A stretch of 64,000 nt of DNA from Linum tenue (lineage: Eukaryota; Streptophyta; Magnoliopsida; Malpighiales; Linaceae): NCBI GenBank assembly GCA_946122785.1, contig CAMGYJ010000006.1, positions 51,666,066-51,730,065 of the forward strand, given 5' to 3'. Made by a program: the position numbers and the translations under genes. The notes under the pieces are model-generated. The model had not been told where the DNA came from and ran no database searches. It was given only the letters and a program-made list of their open reading frames with translations. Shown piece by piece: positions 11,877 through 23,658 of the stretch. Position 1 is the first letter of the stretch. Every line of letters begins with the position of its first letter.

Positions 11877-12189
11877 ACACCACCGAACCGCGCAACATTG
11901 TGATGACCGAGGTGCTCACCTCAAAGTTGTTCGCTGGCACATGAGGGTGCTGAATGGGTGACCTCATGTCCGCGGCTCTGGCGGTCCAGTAGTATCCCAT
12001 GGTCTGCTCCTCAGGAATGACCACATCATGGTCCTGTGGATCAGCCATCTCTTCCTCGTCGCCGATTTGCAGCTGTGCTAGTGCCTCCTCCGCAGCCAGT
12101 CGCGCCTTTAGAGCCCGCTTGAAGTTCCTACAGGTCCGTTCAAGCTCTTGGTCTAATGGTAGTAGTTCTCCCGACTGGCTACGGGTCAT
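11877..12189 (-). pseudogene. gag N-terminus of element C, cut by element B
   Basis: ATG at 12189 begins the same gag N-terminus as elements A and D (MTRSQSG, then an acidic stretch and a YYWTARAADMRSP segment). After about 104 codons the frame runs into the LTR of element B at 11876. No stop occurs before the junction. The capsid core and CCHC knuckle are absent from the window. Confidence 0.85.
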
Positions 12190-12311
12190 GCACTACTTGC
12201 ACACAACCAGCAAAAGCAACCCGTAAAGGCACACAGGTGGAAGAGAGAAAAATGCAGTAAAGAAAAAAGCTAGAGTAACAAACTTTCACGTTTCCCCAAT
12301 AACCTAGAGGG

Positions 12312-12329
12312 TCCCCGGCAACGGCGCCA
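12312..12329 (-). promoter_or_regulatory. Primer binding site of element C, tRNA-Asp
   Basis: On the plus strand TCCCCGGCAACGGCGCCA, exactly complementary to A's site at 3878-3895. It lies six bases inside the LTR. Confidence 0.9.
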
Positions 12330-12335
12330 AAAACT

Positions 12336-13689
12336 TGACACGCTAAAACACAACACCAAACTGCAACCAAGTGTAATCGCAGTCCGGGAATGCAGTAAAG
12401 TGGCAAGTTCTAATTATCAACCCGGGGTCTAGATCTACTGCCTACTCCGTGATTATCTATTATCCAGCAAACTAAGTAGAGTGATTGTTGTTTTAACTAA
12501 AAGCAGTAAGAAAACAAGAAGTGGTTCGGTTTTCTAAAGTCAAGGAAGAGTCACTCGGGAATGAGTCCCCCTAGCTCCTTAGTTAGGTCTCAATTGTAAT
12601 TACCCTGGGTTGATTTTACTATTGATTAAACTGCGGAAGATCCGACAATAGCTTAGAATCTCTTAAGCTGACCAAGCCCTCTCAGTCCAACCACCCGGCA
12701 GGCGACTAACCTTCACCGGGATAGAAAGCTGAGGCTATGAACACAGAACTCCACTACCGGAATTGGATTCCAGTACACAGCAGTAGATTGACTAACTCTC
12801 GTATAACCAATCTACTACTACCGAATGATGAAGCTCTAACAACCTAATCAGATTCTATCTATCTCAGGTTGCAGCAGAAATCAAGAAAAGCTGATCAGAC
12901 TTCAATTAATTCAATGAATCATGCATCATTCAATTATAATCAAACAGTATAACAATCCCAAGTCATTACAATCAAGATCCCTAACACATGGAACTAGGGT
13001 TCTTCATACCCAAGTGAGAGAAAGTTCTACTCCATAGAGAGAGAGGGGAAAACATAATACAAAGCAGTCATACTAATAACAATGGGAAGAATCTGCTCTG
13101 GGATGATGATTTTCACTCCTATGATGATCTCCAAGCTCGATTTGATGAAACCTAGCTTGAAGATTGCTTCTAGGATGTGTTCTTCGCACTTTCTCTCTCT
13201 AGGGATTTGTTTTTGCTCCAAAAAGTCGATTCCCTCTCCTTTGGCTCGAAATTGGGTTAAAACCCAGATTTTCCCGATCACACGGCCAGGCCACACGGCC
13301 GTGTGGCTTACCCAGCTGCCCGTGTGAGTGTCAAAACGCGGAGTTTCGATTAAGTGGGCTTCAGGTTCCTACACGCCCAGGGACACACGGCCGTGTGGAA
13401 TTCCCAGGGTGCCCGTGTGAGTGTTCGGTAAATCCCACACGGCCACATGGGTTACTTACATGGCCGTGTGGGTTTTAGGAGTGCCCATGTGGCATCCTCA
13501 GCTTCTTGCCACACGTCCGATCTTCGTCCAATCGACCCCGAACTCGTTCCCAAACCTTCATTCACGTACTAGGACCTAAAATATCACAAACAAGAACAAC
13601 CTAGCGTGAAATCTTCCTAAAACACGAGAATCAACATCTCAAACGGTATAAGAATAGGGGTAAAAACATGTGCAATTAACGGTCTATCA
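12336..13689 (-). repeat. 5' LTR of element C
   Basis: 1354 bp, reads TGATAG...GTGTCA on the minus strand. Palindrome zone at 13278-13510: CACACGGCCGTGTG at 13292-13305 and 13385-13398 plus several degenerate copies. Confidence 0.88.
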
Positions 13690-14530
13690 GGGTGGTCATC
13701 GGCCCATTCGGCGTCAGGATCTAAGACCGAAGCAATCCATAGAAGATGTTCCCAAGCCCAAAATTGGACGATGAACATCGCCCCATCAATCTCCTTTACC
13801 GCTTTCGGAGTTGCATTACAAAGGGAGGGTAGATATGAGCTAGGCATGCGGATGCCCAGCTTAGGTTCCCCATATCCTCCCATGGACCAAGGAGGATCTT
13901 CAACCAACCATTGCTGATTAAGTTGTTGGATTTCTTGTGGAAGAACACCCCTCCGATCATGCCAATGAGGTAAACACGTGCATAGATCTCCTTATCCACC
14001 TCATCACTTTCCTCCGTGAGGAGAAAGCCATCTTGCGCAGGGTCGTGCTTCTTCTTGATCTCGTTCGTCAACCAAGTGATGGATACTTGGCGAGTCCTCA
14101 TTGGTGCCCGTCCATCTTCCTCGTCATCTCCTTCTCCCTTTGCAGGCACGAACAAACCCAAGGCGGTCCATATCAAATACTGCCACCCGTTCATCTCGTC
14201 AACATTTGAGGGTGGTGGGTGATCGTCCACACACACGACATCGCCGTCAATGGGCAAATCGGTTAGGATGGCGATGTCCTTCAGTGTGATGGTGCACTCG
14301 CCTTCGGAGAAGTTGAAGCAATGTGTCTCCGGTCGCCATCTCTCCATCAACGCTGTGATGAGCTGGCGATCGATCTTGATTCCTACGAAATGTCTAATCG
14401 AATCCAACCTTGCCCTTTGAAGACAGGGCAAGATGGCGTCGTTCCATGGGAGCACAGCACTGGAACTCCTAGAGCGGACTATAAGGTGCGCCTCCTAGCG
14501 AATAAATTAACTTTCTCTATAAGTTTATGA

Positions 14531-14563
<33 letters not shown>

Positions 14564-15354
14564 TTTAACAAACACCATAGAATTAACAAAATCAAGGTTT
14601 TTCACAATGTATAAATAATTTACTAAAAAACATATTTAAGTTAACTAAAATAATTAACTAAAATAAATGAATAGCATTTTGAAAAATTTAATAGAATTAA
14701 TTTTGTGCACAAAATTATACTCGATTATATATTTTTTTTAAATCGCATTGGTTGTTTTAAATAATTTAAAGGATTCAAGTACACTCGTTAGACTCTTAGA
14801 AGAAGTATACATCTCCTTAGAAACACAACCTTTTTGACAGAAAAATGTGGGATCCGAGGATCTCTTAGAACCCGATTTTCCCAGGAAATGGGAGGACCAT
14901 GATGATCGCTTAAGACCCCATTTCCTTAGGCATGCATCTCTTTATGAAGACTCTAAATAAGTGGCACTTTGTATTGCTTTGAATTATTGAAAACAACCAA
15001 TGCGATTAACAATTAACAAATTTATTTACAAACCACTAACTTACGTTAACAAAATAAAAAAGATATAGGCATGAGAAATTATAAGTACCTCATGATCGTT
15101 CCAAACATCCCTTGAACGATGATTTTCTTGGTCGTATAACACGGTTGGATCAATCGGTCCTTGATCGACGTAATATCTTTGGTCGTAGATATCAACGTCC
15201 GGCCCAACCTACGATAGCATAACAACAATATAAATTAATTAGTATATAGATTAAATAAAATCATTATAACAACAACAAAAACAAGAGCAAAGTGAGTACG
15301 TACCGCTTGATAGTCATCCACAAAGACCTCCTCCTCCTCGATAAAATCCGCCAT
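13690..15354 (-). pseudogene. Plant mobile domain (MAIN-like) gene, disrupted
   Basis: Three exons can be read with GT-AG introns in phase 0. Exon 1 is 15354-15304 (MADFIEEEEVF..., donor GTACGT). Exon 2 is 15208-15089 (VDQGPIDPTVL...). Exon 3 runs from 14494 and carries the PMD fold (PF10536): LPCLQRARLDSIRHFVG, TITLKDIAILTDLPIDG, NGWLKILLG. Near 13830-13838 one base is lost; the homology continues in the next frame (CNATPKAVKEIDGAMF, FWAWEHLLW). At 13689 the exon is cut by element C. PMD proteins are plant nuclear proteins linked to transposon silencing, and also a domain carried by MULE and retroelements. I cannot tell whether this copy was a host gene or element cargo. AT-rich introns lie at 15303-15209 and 15088-14495; the latter has a TA microsatellite near 14537-14561. 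Confidence 0.85.
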
Positions 15355-15502
15355 ATTTTCAGAAACCGGACAGAGATTCGACGGTATTTGAAGGAAAAAA
15401 CTCGGAAATGTTTTCTGATGGTAGTTCGGACTTAGCCACAACCAACAGACCACTATTTTCTAGTTTTTTGGGTGGGGAGGGGAATGTTAGAGAGAACTAA
15501 TC

Positions 15503-15503
15503 T

Positions 15504-15548
<45 letters not shown>

Positions 15549-15594
15549 ATGGGTTTTGGTGTGAAAAAATGATGAGGGGAGGGGGGTATTTATA
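15503..15594 (-). promoter_or_regulatory. Core promoter and CT-repeat leader of the PMD gene
   Basis: On the minus strand a TATAAATA box lies at 15594-15587, about 230 bases before the ATG, followed by a (CT)n run of about 42 bases (15503-15544) that would lie in the 5' UTR. CT-rich leaders are common in plant genes. Inference from sequence only. Confidence 0.5.
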
Positions 15595-15599
15595 GTTTC

Positions 15600-15980
15600 A
15601 GAACCGTGGGATGGGGTGGGGGGGGGGGGGGAGGGTTTGTAATTTTTCCACCCAAAAAACGTGTCATCCGCCCTTGGTTTTGCTTTCCTTCACGCAAACC
15701 GCCGCTGGAGGGGGCGGTTATCAGGCCAACTACACGGACCGCTGAGTTGGCAGACGGTCTGCCGTCGGATCGCCTCCTAATCCGACGCTCACTAAGACCG
15801 CCTCTTTCCAAGACGATTTTGCTAGGGTTTGATAGAAACCAGCCCCTTGGAGCGCGGTTTTCACATAAACCGTCTCCCTAGGCGGCGGTTTTTGGGAAAT
15901 AGTGGTAGAAGTGGATATTGTTTCCATTAGGTGGTGTTTTTGTAATTTTTTTTAACAGTGGTATTTTTGGATTTTTCCCT
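15600..15980. other. GC-rich upstream region of the PMD gene
   Basis: Contains a G homopolymer (15617-15631) and short inverted GGCGGTTT/AAACCGCC motifs (near 15697, 15709, 15868 and 15884), then a T-rich end at 15940-15980. No convincing ORF. Such motifs often accompany PMD-bearing MULE-like elements, but no terminal inverted repeat could be paired. Confidence 0.35.
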
Positions 15981-15999
15981 GATTGGAGAAAGGTGACTA

Positions 16000-16449
16000 T
16001 TTTTTTTTACAAAAGATAATCATATATTGATTGAGAAAAGATCATTACACCCTGGAGCTATTACTACTCCGACCTACAAATTGCATGAGGAAACCCCTCT
16101 GACCAGTCACCAGACGGACCACCTCTTCAAGGACAGGCCCAACCCTGCTATCTCTGATATCCACTTGATTAATTTTATCAATGATGACTTTGGCATCCCC
16201 TTCAAATCTTGTCTCCGTGAACCCTAAATCCAAACACCACAAGACTGCTTCCCGGAGGACCAGAAGTTCAACCACTAGAGGATCATCAATATCAGAGAAC
16301 TGAACACCTTTCACCACAAGGACCCTCCCCTCACGATCTTGAATAAGAATACCCCCAGCCGAATGGGACCCACCCCTGGTTGCTCCATCCCACATGCAAA
16401 CCACAGAATGATGGGTCGCACCCCAAACTGCCACGCCCGCGCATCCCCA
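16000..16449 (-). mobile_element. 5'-truncated L1-type LINE, RNase H tail
   Basis: Flanked by a perfect 19-bp target duplication, GATTGGAGAAAGGTGACTA (15981-15999 and 16450-16468). On the minus strand it encodes the C-terminal RNase H of a plant LINE (Asp in MWDGATRGG, Glu in VVELLVLREA, Asp in GDAKVIIDKIN) and ends in a CTTTTGTAAAAAAAA tail at 16000. It is the same family as the LINE at 21845-27806, sharing the ATATGATTATCTTTTGT tail. The 5' truncation is typical of target-primed reverse transcription. Confidence 0.92.
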
Positions 16450-16468
16450 GATTGGAGAAAGGTGACTA

Positions 16469-16955
16469 CTTTATTATGGGAATTGTAGTCTTTTTACCGG
16501 TAGGGGTTTCAACTTTGTCATTAACAGAAGAGCACAATGAAGAAACTGCAATTTGGAAGAAGTACAAGCTCATTTATCACTCGCATTTTACCCGGCCAGT
16601 TGGCTGGATGAGGCTCCTTAGCATGCTGATAGGTTTGATATAAACAAACTTGTCAATCAATTTAAACAGTTAAGCTAATCAAGTAAGTGGTTTTACGTAC
16701 GGTTCAATGATCTGACCGATTTCCAATATATTTGATCCGTTTTTGACATATTCTAAAAATATCGTAAGGTAGAAATTTAAGATTTTAATATTTGGAGTAT
16801 AATTTATATTTCTAAGCATAATTTGTATGTTCTCATTCAACATATAACGAAGTTCAAATTCTATATAATGTTCACAACATTATCCAGTTCCTCAATTCAA
16901 TATTTCCATTGCTCTCCCTCTCCATACCTTTCTTCCTCTTCTCCACGTCTAAAAC
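16469..16955. other. Unassigned AT-rich DNA
   Basis: Continuation of the PMD upstream DNA after the LINE insertion. I see no gene or recognisable repeat. The last five bases, AAAAC (16951-16955), are the left target duplication of the copia element. Confidence 0.5.
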
Positions 16956-17266
16956 TGTTGCGAGGGTACGTACAGGACAGGAGGCGTACGCACAAGGCCT
17001 GCCGTTTCTACGGCTTGTCCTTCTATGCCTCATTATATTTGTTTCGTGGTGTTTTAATACTTAGCAATTCCTAGCTGTGAGTGGAAAAGGAATTGTGAGT
17101 GGTATATATATATGTTAGAAGCCGAGCTGCATGGTGTAAGGTGTGATAAAAATAAAACCCTAATAAAAGTATCAGCCGAAGATTACTTTGTGAGTCTTCT
17201 GTGGATTAGTCTCGTTCTTACGAACGAGGATACCACGTAAATCGCGTGTGTTGTTCGTTTATTTCA
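16956..17266 (+). repeat. 5' LTR of the copia element
   Basis: 311 bp, TGTTGCGAGG...TTTCA. A TATATATATA box lies at 17103-17113. The 3' LTR adds up to about 309 bp once the insert and its duplication are removed. Confidence 0.92.
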
Positions 17267-17278
17267 TGGTATCAGAGC
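17267..17278 (+). promoter_or_regulatory. Primer binding site, initiator tRNA-Met
   Basis: TGGTATCAGAGC directly after the LTR, the standard copia primer site. Confidence 0.92.
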
Positions 17279-17290
17279 TGTGATTCGATC

Positions 17291-20200
17291 ATGGTTTTTG
17301 ATGATGAGAAGATGAAGTCCTCTGCGTCGGAGTCTTCCATGAAGAATTTCATTAATGGCGGCGGAGATGGTTTTCCTCCAGCCTTCGTTCTTCCTAACTC
17401 TGACAGCCCTAACCAATTGTTCGTTGGGGAATTTCTCGCTGATACCAATTATGGAGAGTGGCTCGGTGACATTACAGATTCGTTCATCGCCAAAAATAAA
17501 ATGGTTTTTGTTGATGGCTTCATCCCCATGCCGACCAACGAAGCTCTTTTGGAAATCCAGCTTCTACACGAAGCTTCGAGCTTACTGGGACGAAATCCCG
17601 TCCATATCACCTGCTCATGAATGCACCTGCAACGGCTGTACTTGTGATGTCAAACGCAAGTATCGTGCAATCTAAGGTAGTGAGCAGTTGTTTGATTTTT
17701 TTTATGGGTCTTGATGACACCTTTTCTACTGTCAAAACTCAAATTTTAGCGAGACCCATGCCCAGCCTCGCAGATGCCTATCATTTGGTTAACAATGATG
17801 AACAACATCTCAAAATTGCATACACGAGGTGACCGACCATCGAGGCTGCTGCTTTTCACGTCCATGATGGACGAGCAGCCTCACGGGGATCTTCCGGCCG
17901 TTCTGATGACTCGACCAAGCCTCAGTATATATGCGATCATCGTGGTAAGACTGGTCACACCAAGGATCGTTGTTTTGAATTGATTGGGTGGCCAGAACGT
18001 GGTACTGGTAAAGGAGACAAGGAAAAGATCGTTGGCGCAAAGGCACTGAGTGCAGGAAATTGGGGCCGCGAGCAGCTCACCTTGAAGTGAGTGAGAGTCT
18101 GATTCCAGGTCTTAATGCTTCCCAATTTGAAAAACCAAAGACCTTGTTCGGAGGAGAACTATAAGTTGCACAAAATTAAATGACAGGTAACTATCTACTT
18201 CCTTTTGCACGCAATGATGAATGGTTGATTGATACTGTGTGTAATGAGCACATAGTTAATCAGTCACAGATGGTTACTGGGTCACGAACGGAATCAGATT
18301 TCCAAGTTCGGGTTTCCTCATGGCTCAGTTGCTGGGGTTCGTGCAATAGGTTCCGTACAGTTGCCTAATGGCATGACATTACCGCGAGTGCTCTTAGTCC
18401 CAGAATTTAAATGCAACTTACTGTCTATTAGACAGCTCACTCGGGATTTTTCGTTGGCGTTGATCTTCTTGAGCGACTTCTGTGTTATACATGACTTATG
18501 CTCGAAGACGATTATTAGGACGGGGATGCAAAGTGATGTCCTCTACTATCTCCGACTGTTTGATGAGGTGCGCTAGGAGATGGCCTTTGCGGAGCGTACT
18601 GCTGTTGATGCTGACTTGTGGCAATCTCGCTTGGGGCATCCTTCTCCCAAGAAACTTGATTTGTTGCATTTAATTCCTAGCACTTGTAGGTTGGATAATT
18701 AGCTTTGCTCCTCATGTTTACGAGCAAAGCAACCTCGGTTGGTTTTCCCTTCTGGATCGATACATAGTTCCAAACCTTTTGATATTATTCACATTGACAT
18801 TTGGGGAGGTTATAAAGTTTCGTGATTGAGTGGAGCTCAGTATTTTCTTACAGTGGTTGATGATTATACTCGTGGTGTCTGGATTTATTTGCTCAAATTC
18901 AAGTATGAGGCGGCCAAGTACTTGAAACTGTTTATCCGACAGGTTACTCGACAGTTTAATGCCGAGGTGAAGATTATTCGGATGGATAATGGTATAGAAT
19001 TCTGGTCCACTGAATTTGCTTGATTTCTACGTTGATGAAGGGATTAAACTTCATACCTCTTGCACTAATACTCCTCAATAGAATGGAGTAGTTGAGCGCA
19101 AGCATTGACATATCTTGGATACTGCTAGGGCACTGTGTTTTTCATGCCAATCTGCCTAAGCGTTTTTGGGGTGAATGCGTTCTTACTACTGGGTATCTAA
19201 TTAATCATTTACCTCTCTTGAGAATCAGACTCCTTATGAGCATTTGTTTGGTCGTCGTCACTCGTATAATCATCTCCATGCTTTTGGTTGTTTGGCTTAT
19301 TCGAAGGACACTCACGCGCATTTGGATAAGTTTGATGAGCGTGGCAGAGCTTGTGTATTTCTTGGATATCCTTCTTCACAGAAGGGCTATCGCGTTCTTC
19401 GGTTGGCATCCCAAAAGCTATTAGTTTCGAGGGACGTCGTCTTTGATGAGAATGTCTTCCCCTTCCATTCTCTTGCTAGTGATATCCAGCCGTATGTTTT
19501 CTCTCCCACACGTCATGGCATTCCCACTGATTCGGATGGTGATGAAGGTGACACTGCCGCATCTCCTTCCCTCGTGCAAGCTGACTCTCCTACGGATGGT
19601 GATAATTCTGCAGCCTCTCCTGCGCCGGACCCTACTTCAGATGCTCGGTCCGCTAGTTCCCCTATGCGAGCCTCCCCTAGTTCACCTCCATGCACGATCA
19701 GCTCATGCAAGGATACCTTCTCTAGTACAATTGTGCAGGAAGTTTCTTCACCTTCCACGCTTGAGGAGCCCCCTCCGCAACAGCCTCCTCCTCGACGTGG
19801 CCTGCGTGTGCGTCAGCCTTCCGTCCGGTTACAAGGTTATGACACTTAATTTACCCTCGTCTCATGTTGTGACTGCTGCCAAGTATCCTTTATCAGCCTA
19901 TGTTACTTTTACTCGTCTATCCGCTAATCATCGTGTTTTTGTGTCAGCGGTGGACACCTTGGTTGAACCCCAGTTCTTTCATGATGCCATCAAGTACACT
20001 TGGTGGCGTGAGGCCATGCAACTTGAGATCGATGCCTTGGAGGCTAATGGCACATGGTTCTTGGAGGAGCTCCCTCTGAATAAGAAAGCCATATCTTCCA
20101 AGTGGGTGTACAAGATCAAGTTTCATCCCGACGACAGTGTCAAGCGCTATAAAGTGCATCTAGTGGCGAAATGGTTCACTTAGGTCGAAGGGGTTGATTA

Positions 20201-21426
20201 CCACGATACCTTTGCTCCAGTTGCCAAGCTTGTTAATGTTCGTTGCATTCTCGCTATCGCATCACACCGTGGTTGGAATCTTCACCATTTAGATGTGAAC
20301 AATGCTTTTCCCCATGGTGATTTGCACGAAGAAGTGTACATGAAGCTTCCCCAGGGATTTGATTGACCGGGGGACAATCGGGTTTGTTGTCTGTGCAAAT
20401 CCTTATATGGTCTGAAGTAAGCTTCCCGCAATTGGTATATGAAGTTCACTATATCTATCCAGAATTTCGGTTTTCGGCAATCAAAGGCCGATCATTCCCT
20501 GCCCCTTTATCGCCGAGGTTGGGTATTTGCTTTTGCCTTGATTTATATTGATGATCTTATTCTCGGTGGTGATGACTTAGCCACCATTCAGCGTGTCAAG
20601 GGATTTCTGCATGACCAGTTCAGTATCAAAGATTTTGGAGTTTTAAAGTATTTTTTGGGGATTGAGGTAGCTCGTTTACGAAATGGCTTGGTGCTGTCGC
20701 AGAGGAAGTACACATTAGACATCTTGAAGGATACTGGGGCTTTGGCTGCGAAACCTTGTGCATTCCCTATCGAGCAGAACCATCATCTCTCCCAGATCGA
20801 AGGTCCTGCAGCCAAAGATCCTTCTGGTTTGCATCGTCTGGTGGGGAGATTGCAGTAATTAACAGTTACCCGACCAGACATTGTCTATTCCGTCAATATT
20901 CTGAGTCAGGCCGTTCATTCACCGCGTCAGGCACACGAGGATGCTGCTTACTGGGTGCTGCGGTATCTTAAAGGTGCACCTAGGCGGGGTCTCCTTTTTC
21001 CCAAGCAAGGCCGCCTCGATCTAACTGCCTACTGCGATGTGGACTGGGTGGATGCCATTGCACTTGCGTTCTACTACTAGTTATTTTATTCAACTGGGTC
21101 ATAGCCCTATGTCATGGTACACCAAGAAACAGATATTCGTGGCTCATTCATTAGCAGAGGCTGAGTATCGAGTCATGGCAAGTACAATGAGTGAACTTAT
21201 CTGGCTTCTGTGGTTACTTAGTGAGCTTGGTGTCACAAGTTCTTCACCTACTCCGTTGCATTATGATAACCAGGCAGCTTTGCATATTGCTGCTAATCTG
21301 GTATTTCATGAACGAACGAAGCACGTCGAGATGGACTGTTACTTCGTTCGTGAGCGTGTTACATCTGGTGAGTTTGCTCCGCATAAGATTTCCTCTCCAG
21401 AGCAAGTTGCTTATATATATGTTCAC
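17291..21426 (+). pseudogene. copia gag-pol, heavily mutated
   Basis: ATG 17291 opens gag (NYGEW core near 17450); the frame ends at 17618-17620 and resumes in other frames. Gag continues near 17680-17830 (FMGLDDTFSTVK). Pre-integrase and integrase lie at 18600-19330 (RLGHPSPKKL, then IIHIDIWGG and RMDNG; the catalytic Glu region is degraded). A serine/proline-rich linker lies at 19440-19840. RT lies at 19990-20790 ([27 protein letters not shown]). RNase H lies at 21100-21426 (LAEAEYRVMA, TKHVEMDCYFV). At least ten frame breaks mean that no product is possible. The order of domains is copia; sub-lineage not assigned. Confidence 0.88.
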
Positions 21427-21509
21427 TAAAGGGTTAGGTGGAGATCATTTTGCCTTTCTAAGTTCCAAGCTGGGCCTTCACGACATTCACGCTCTAGCTT
21501 GAGGGGGCG

Positions 21510-21550
21510 TGTTGCAAGGGTACGTACAGGACAGGGGGCATACGTACAAG
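21510..21550 (+). repeat. 3' LTR of the copia element, first 41 bp
   Basis: TGTTGCAAGGGTACG... matches the start of the 5' LTR. Ends with CGTACAAG, the left 8-bp duplication of the hAT element. Confidence 0.9.
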
Positions 21551-21844
21551 TAGGGATGGCAATCAAACCCATGGCTTCGGGTATCTGACTGCCCCCGACC
21601 CAATCAACGCGGGGAATCCCCGCATTTACCGGGTATGGGGCGGGTATGGGTAAAACCCGCAAAAAGTTTGATGGGTATCGGGCGGGTATGGTTTTAGCCT
21701 CCTCCGCCCCATACCCATACCAGCCCCACCAAGAGAATTTCTTCACATATGAAAAATATTTAGATCAAATTATAATCTATCAATGATGATGAGGATAACT
21801 TGAGAAAATAAATAGTAGAAATACAATTGAGTGACCACCCTAAT

Positions 21845-23560
21845 ACAATCGGGCACCTGTTAACTGACAACCGGATTTCTGCTGCTGAGCTTCATGAACC
21901 GATCAATAAGGCATGGCAAGGCCAGGGCCGAATCAGGGTGAGGTTGATTGCCCACAACCTCCTAGAGTTTGTACTCCCCAACGAATCGGCCAAACAATGG
22001 GTGGTCAAGCAGACACCCTGGGTAATTTCGGATAAAATCCTACACCTCCGTCCTTGGATTCCCAAAATAACACAGCGCACTTATGATGAACTTGCTATCG
22101 CGCCTTTCCGAATCCAGCTGTGGGATGTCCAGGAGGAGTGTTGCTCTCAGCGTTTTGGCCGGACTGTGGCGAGCGCAATGCTCGGCCAGGTCTTGGAGGC
22201 GGGGGTGTACTCGTGTGCTGACTCGGGACACCGTTTTATAAAGGTCAAGGTGCTGGTTGACTTCTCAAAACCTCTTCGGTCCCAAGTAATGGCAACTAAT
22301 GACGAGACTGGGGAATTCTGGATTCAACTCAAGTACGAATATCTCCCCAGTTTTTGCTATAGGTGCGGAAGGGTTGGACATCTACGCCAAGACTGCTCCT
22401 TCGATCCTCTGACCCGAAGAGAGAGGTTTGGTCATCATATGTCGACCAAGAAATTGGGAAGGAGGATTTTTGAGGAGGAGGAACGAGGGGCAACTTTCCA
22501 TGGAAATCCCAAATCTGTTTGGGTGAAATCTGCTGCGCCAGAGAGTCGGCCTGCACCGGCTGGGTTGCCGCGACCATCGAAAGTGAAAACAAGGAGAGAG
22601 GCTGAGCAAAGGCCGAGGCCTGTGATCGAGGACAAGCCGTTGTGGATGGGCACTTCGACCCAGCCCTTCTTGACGACTGAAGGGCGGAACCAGGTGGGGA
22701 GGAAGCCGATTCGTGTCTCGCTCACGAAATCTCTGACGATCCGTTTGAATAGGCAAGGACGTCGAGGCAAGTTGAGGAAGGCTAGTGAGAGTGTTCCCAT
22801 GGAAGTGTCGCGACAGGAGGCGGAGACGCAGGCGACACGGCGACGTCGCCTTATACTGGAAGATGACTCCGAGGACGATTTCCAGGTCCAAGCGTTGCCG
22901 AGCTCCTCACGAGCTTGCCCGCTGAACGAGGCTATCCGGGTTGCTAAATCGGCGGCCCCAGCTAAGAACGTAGGCGGGCTTCCCACCTCTGGGCCGATTC
23001 CTGTATCAATTAACAAAAAGGGACGAAAGGCTAAGATTGAGTCTTGTCCAACCAAAGGCTCGGGAAAAACGGAGCCTGCTACCTTGCAAACAAGGAAGAG
23101 TCGACGGGGTTCTAAATCAACCTCCAGCCCCTCAATTGCCGCCCCACGGGGGGCCGAGGTGTTGGCGGCGGATTTGCCAGCGGTGGCGGAGCTCGCGGAT
23201 ACCCACCCTCCCGAAGTAATCCAGAAGGGAGAAGGGTCAGAAGACTCTTTCTCGGTTGATGAGGAGAACGCCTTTGTGATTCGCAGACGGGAGACGCTAG
23301 GGAAGGGGAAGGGGAAGCGGCTGGGCCATTCATCACGTGTACGACAGGTTGTGCAGGCTTTTGAAGCTGGGCTCACTATGAATGACCCAACTACAGAGCA
23401 GGGGTTAAAATGCCCACTCACTTTGGAAGAATTGGTGGCGGACAAGGTAATGGAGAAGGAAGGGGAACGCATTGATGGGCCCTTTAATGAATACGGCTCC
23501 AACTTAGGTGACCAGGAGGAAGAGAGTAAGAAACGTCGGATTACGGAGGTTGATGGGTAA
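21845..23560 (+). CDS. LINE ORF1 protein, 5'-partial
   Basis: About 571 codons of LINE sequence are open; the frame also extends a few codons upstream into hAT DNA, which is not native. The N-terminal part is the DUF4283 domain of plant LINE ORF1 proteins, missing its first residues. A CCHC zinc knuckle follows (CYRCGRVGHLRQDC, around 22358-22399). The rest is a basic, low-complexity region rich in Arg, Lys and Ser, with acidic patches near the end. ORF1 proteins bind LINE RNA in the ribonucleoprotein. It ends in TAA at 23558-23560, about 100 bases before ORF2. No internal stop, unlike ORF2. Confidence 0.85.
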   Translation, partial: TIGHLLTDNRISAAELHEPINKAWQGQGRIRVRLIAHNLLEFVLPNESAKQWVVKQTPWVISDKILHLRPWIPKITQRTYDELAIAPFRIQLWDVQEECCSQRFGRTVASAMLGQVLEAGVYSCADSGHRFIKVKVLVDFSKPLRSQVMATNDETGEFWIQLKYEYLPSFCYRCGRVGHLRQDCSFDPLTRRERFGHHMSTKKLGRRIFEEEERGATFHGNPKSVWVKSAAPESRPAPAGLPRPSKVKTRREAEQRPRPVIEDKPLWMGTSTQPFLTTEGRNQVGRKPIRVSLTKSLTIRLNRQGRRGKLRKASESVPMEVSRQEAETQATRRRRLILEDDSEDDFQVQALPSSSRACPLNEAIRVAKSAAPAKNVGGLPTSGPIPVSINKKGRKAKIESCPTKGSGKTEPATLQTRKSRRGSKSTSSPSIAAPRGAEVLAADLPAVAELADTHPPEVIQKGEGSEDSFSVDEENAFVIRRRETLGKGKGKRLGHSSRVRQVVQAFEAGLTMNDPTTEQGLKCPLTLEELVADKVMEKEGERIDGPFNEYGSNLGDQEEESKKRRITEVDG

Positions 23561-23658
23561 ATTGCTGACTCTCCATCACCAAAAAAACTGTTTGTGGAAG
23601 ATAACAATGATCTGGAATCGGTGGAGGTAGCCAGCCGGGAATGGCCCCACCCTGATAA

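Larger units (their letters stand above)
11877..13689 (-). mobile_element. Athila-like element C, 5' end only
   Basis: Reverse-oriented element: LTR 12336-13689, primer site 12312-12329, leader, and gag start from 12189 down to 11877, where B's LTR interrupts it. The rest should lie beyond the left edge of the window. The right boundary, CTATCA (LTR start on the minus strand), abuts exon 3 of the PMD gene at 13690; the first five host bases are GGGTG. Confidence 0.85.

Noticed and set aside
13279..13500. CRISPR-like array because of regularly repeated CACACGGCCGTGTG
   Set aside because: Spacing is irregular, the genome is a plant, and the motifs lie inside LTRs.
14537..14561. TA-rich run as a possible transposon target or origin
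   Set aside because: A simple dinucleotide microsatellite in the PMD intron; no other signal.
22435..23607. 390-codon minus-strand ORF opposite LINE ORF1
   Set aside because: A shadow of the basic ORF1 coding strand. The plus strand carries DUF4283 and a zinc knuckle; the minus frame shows no domain.
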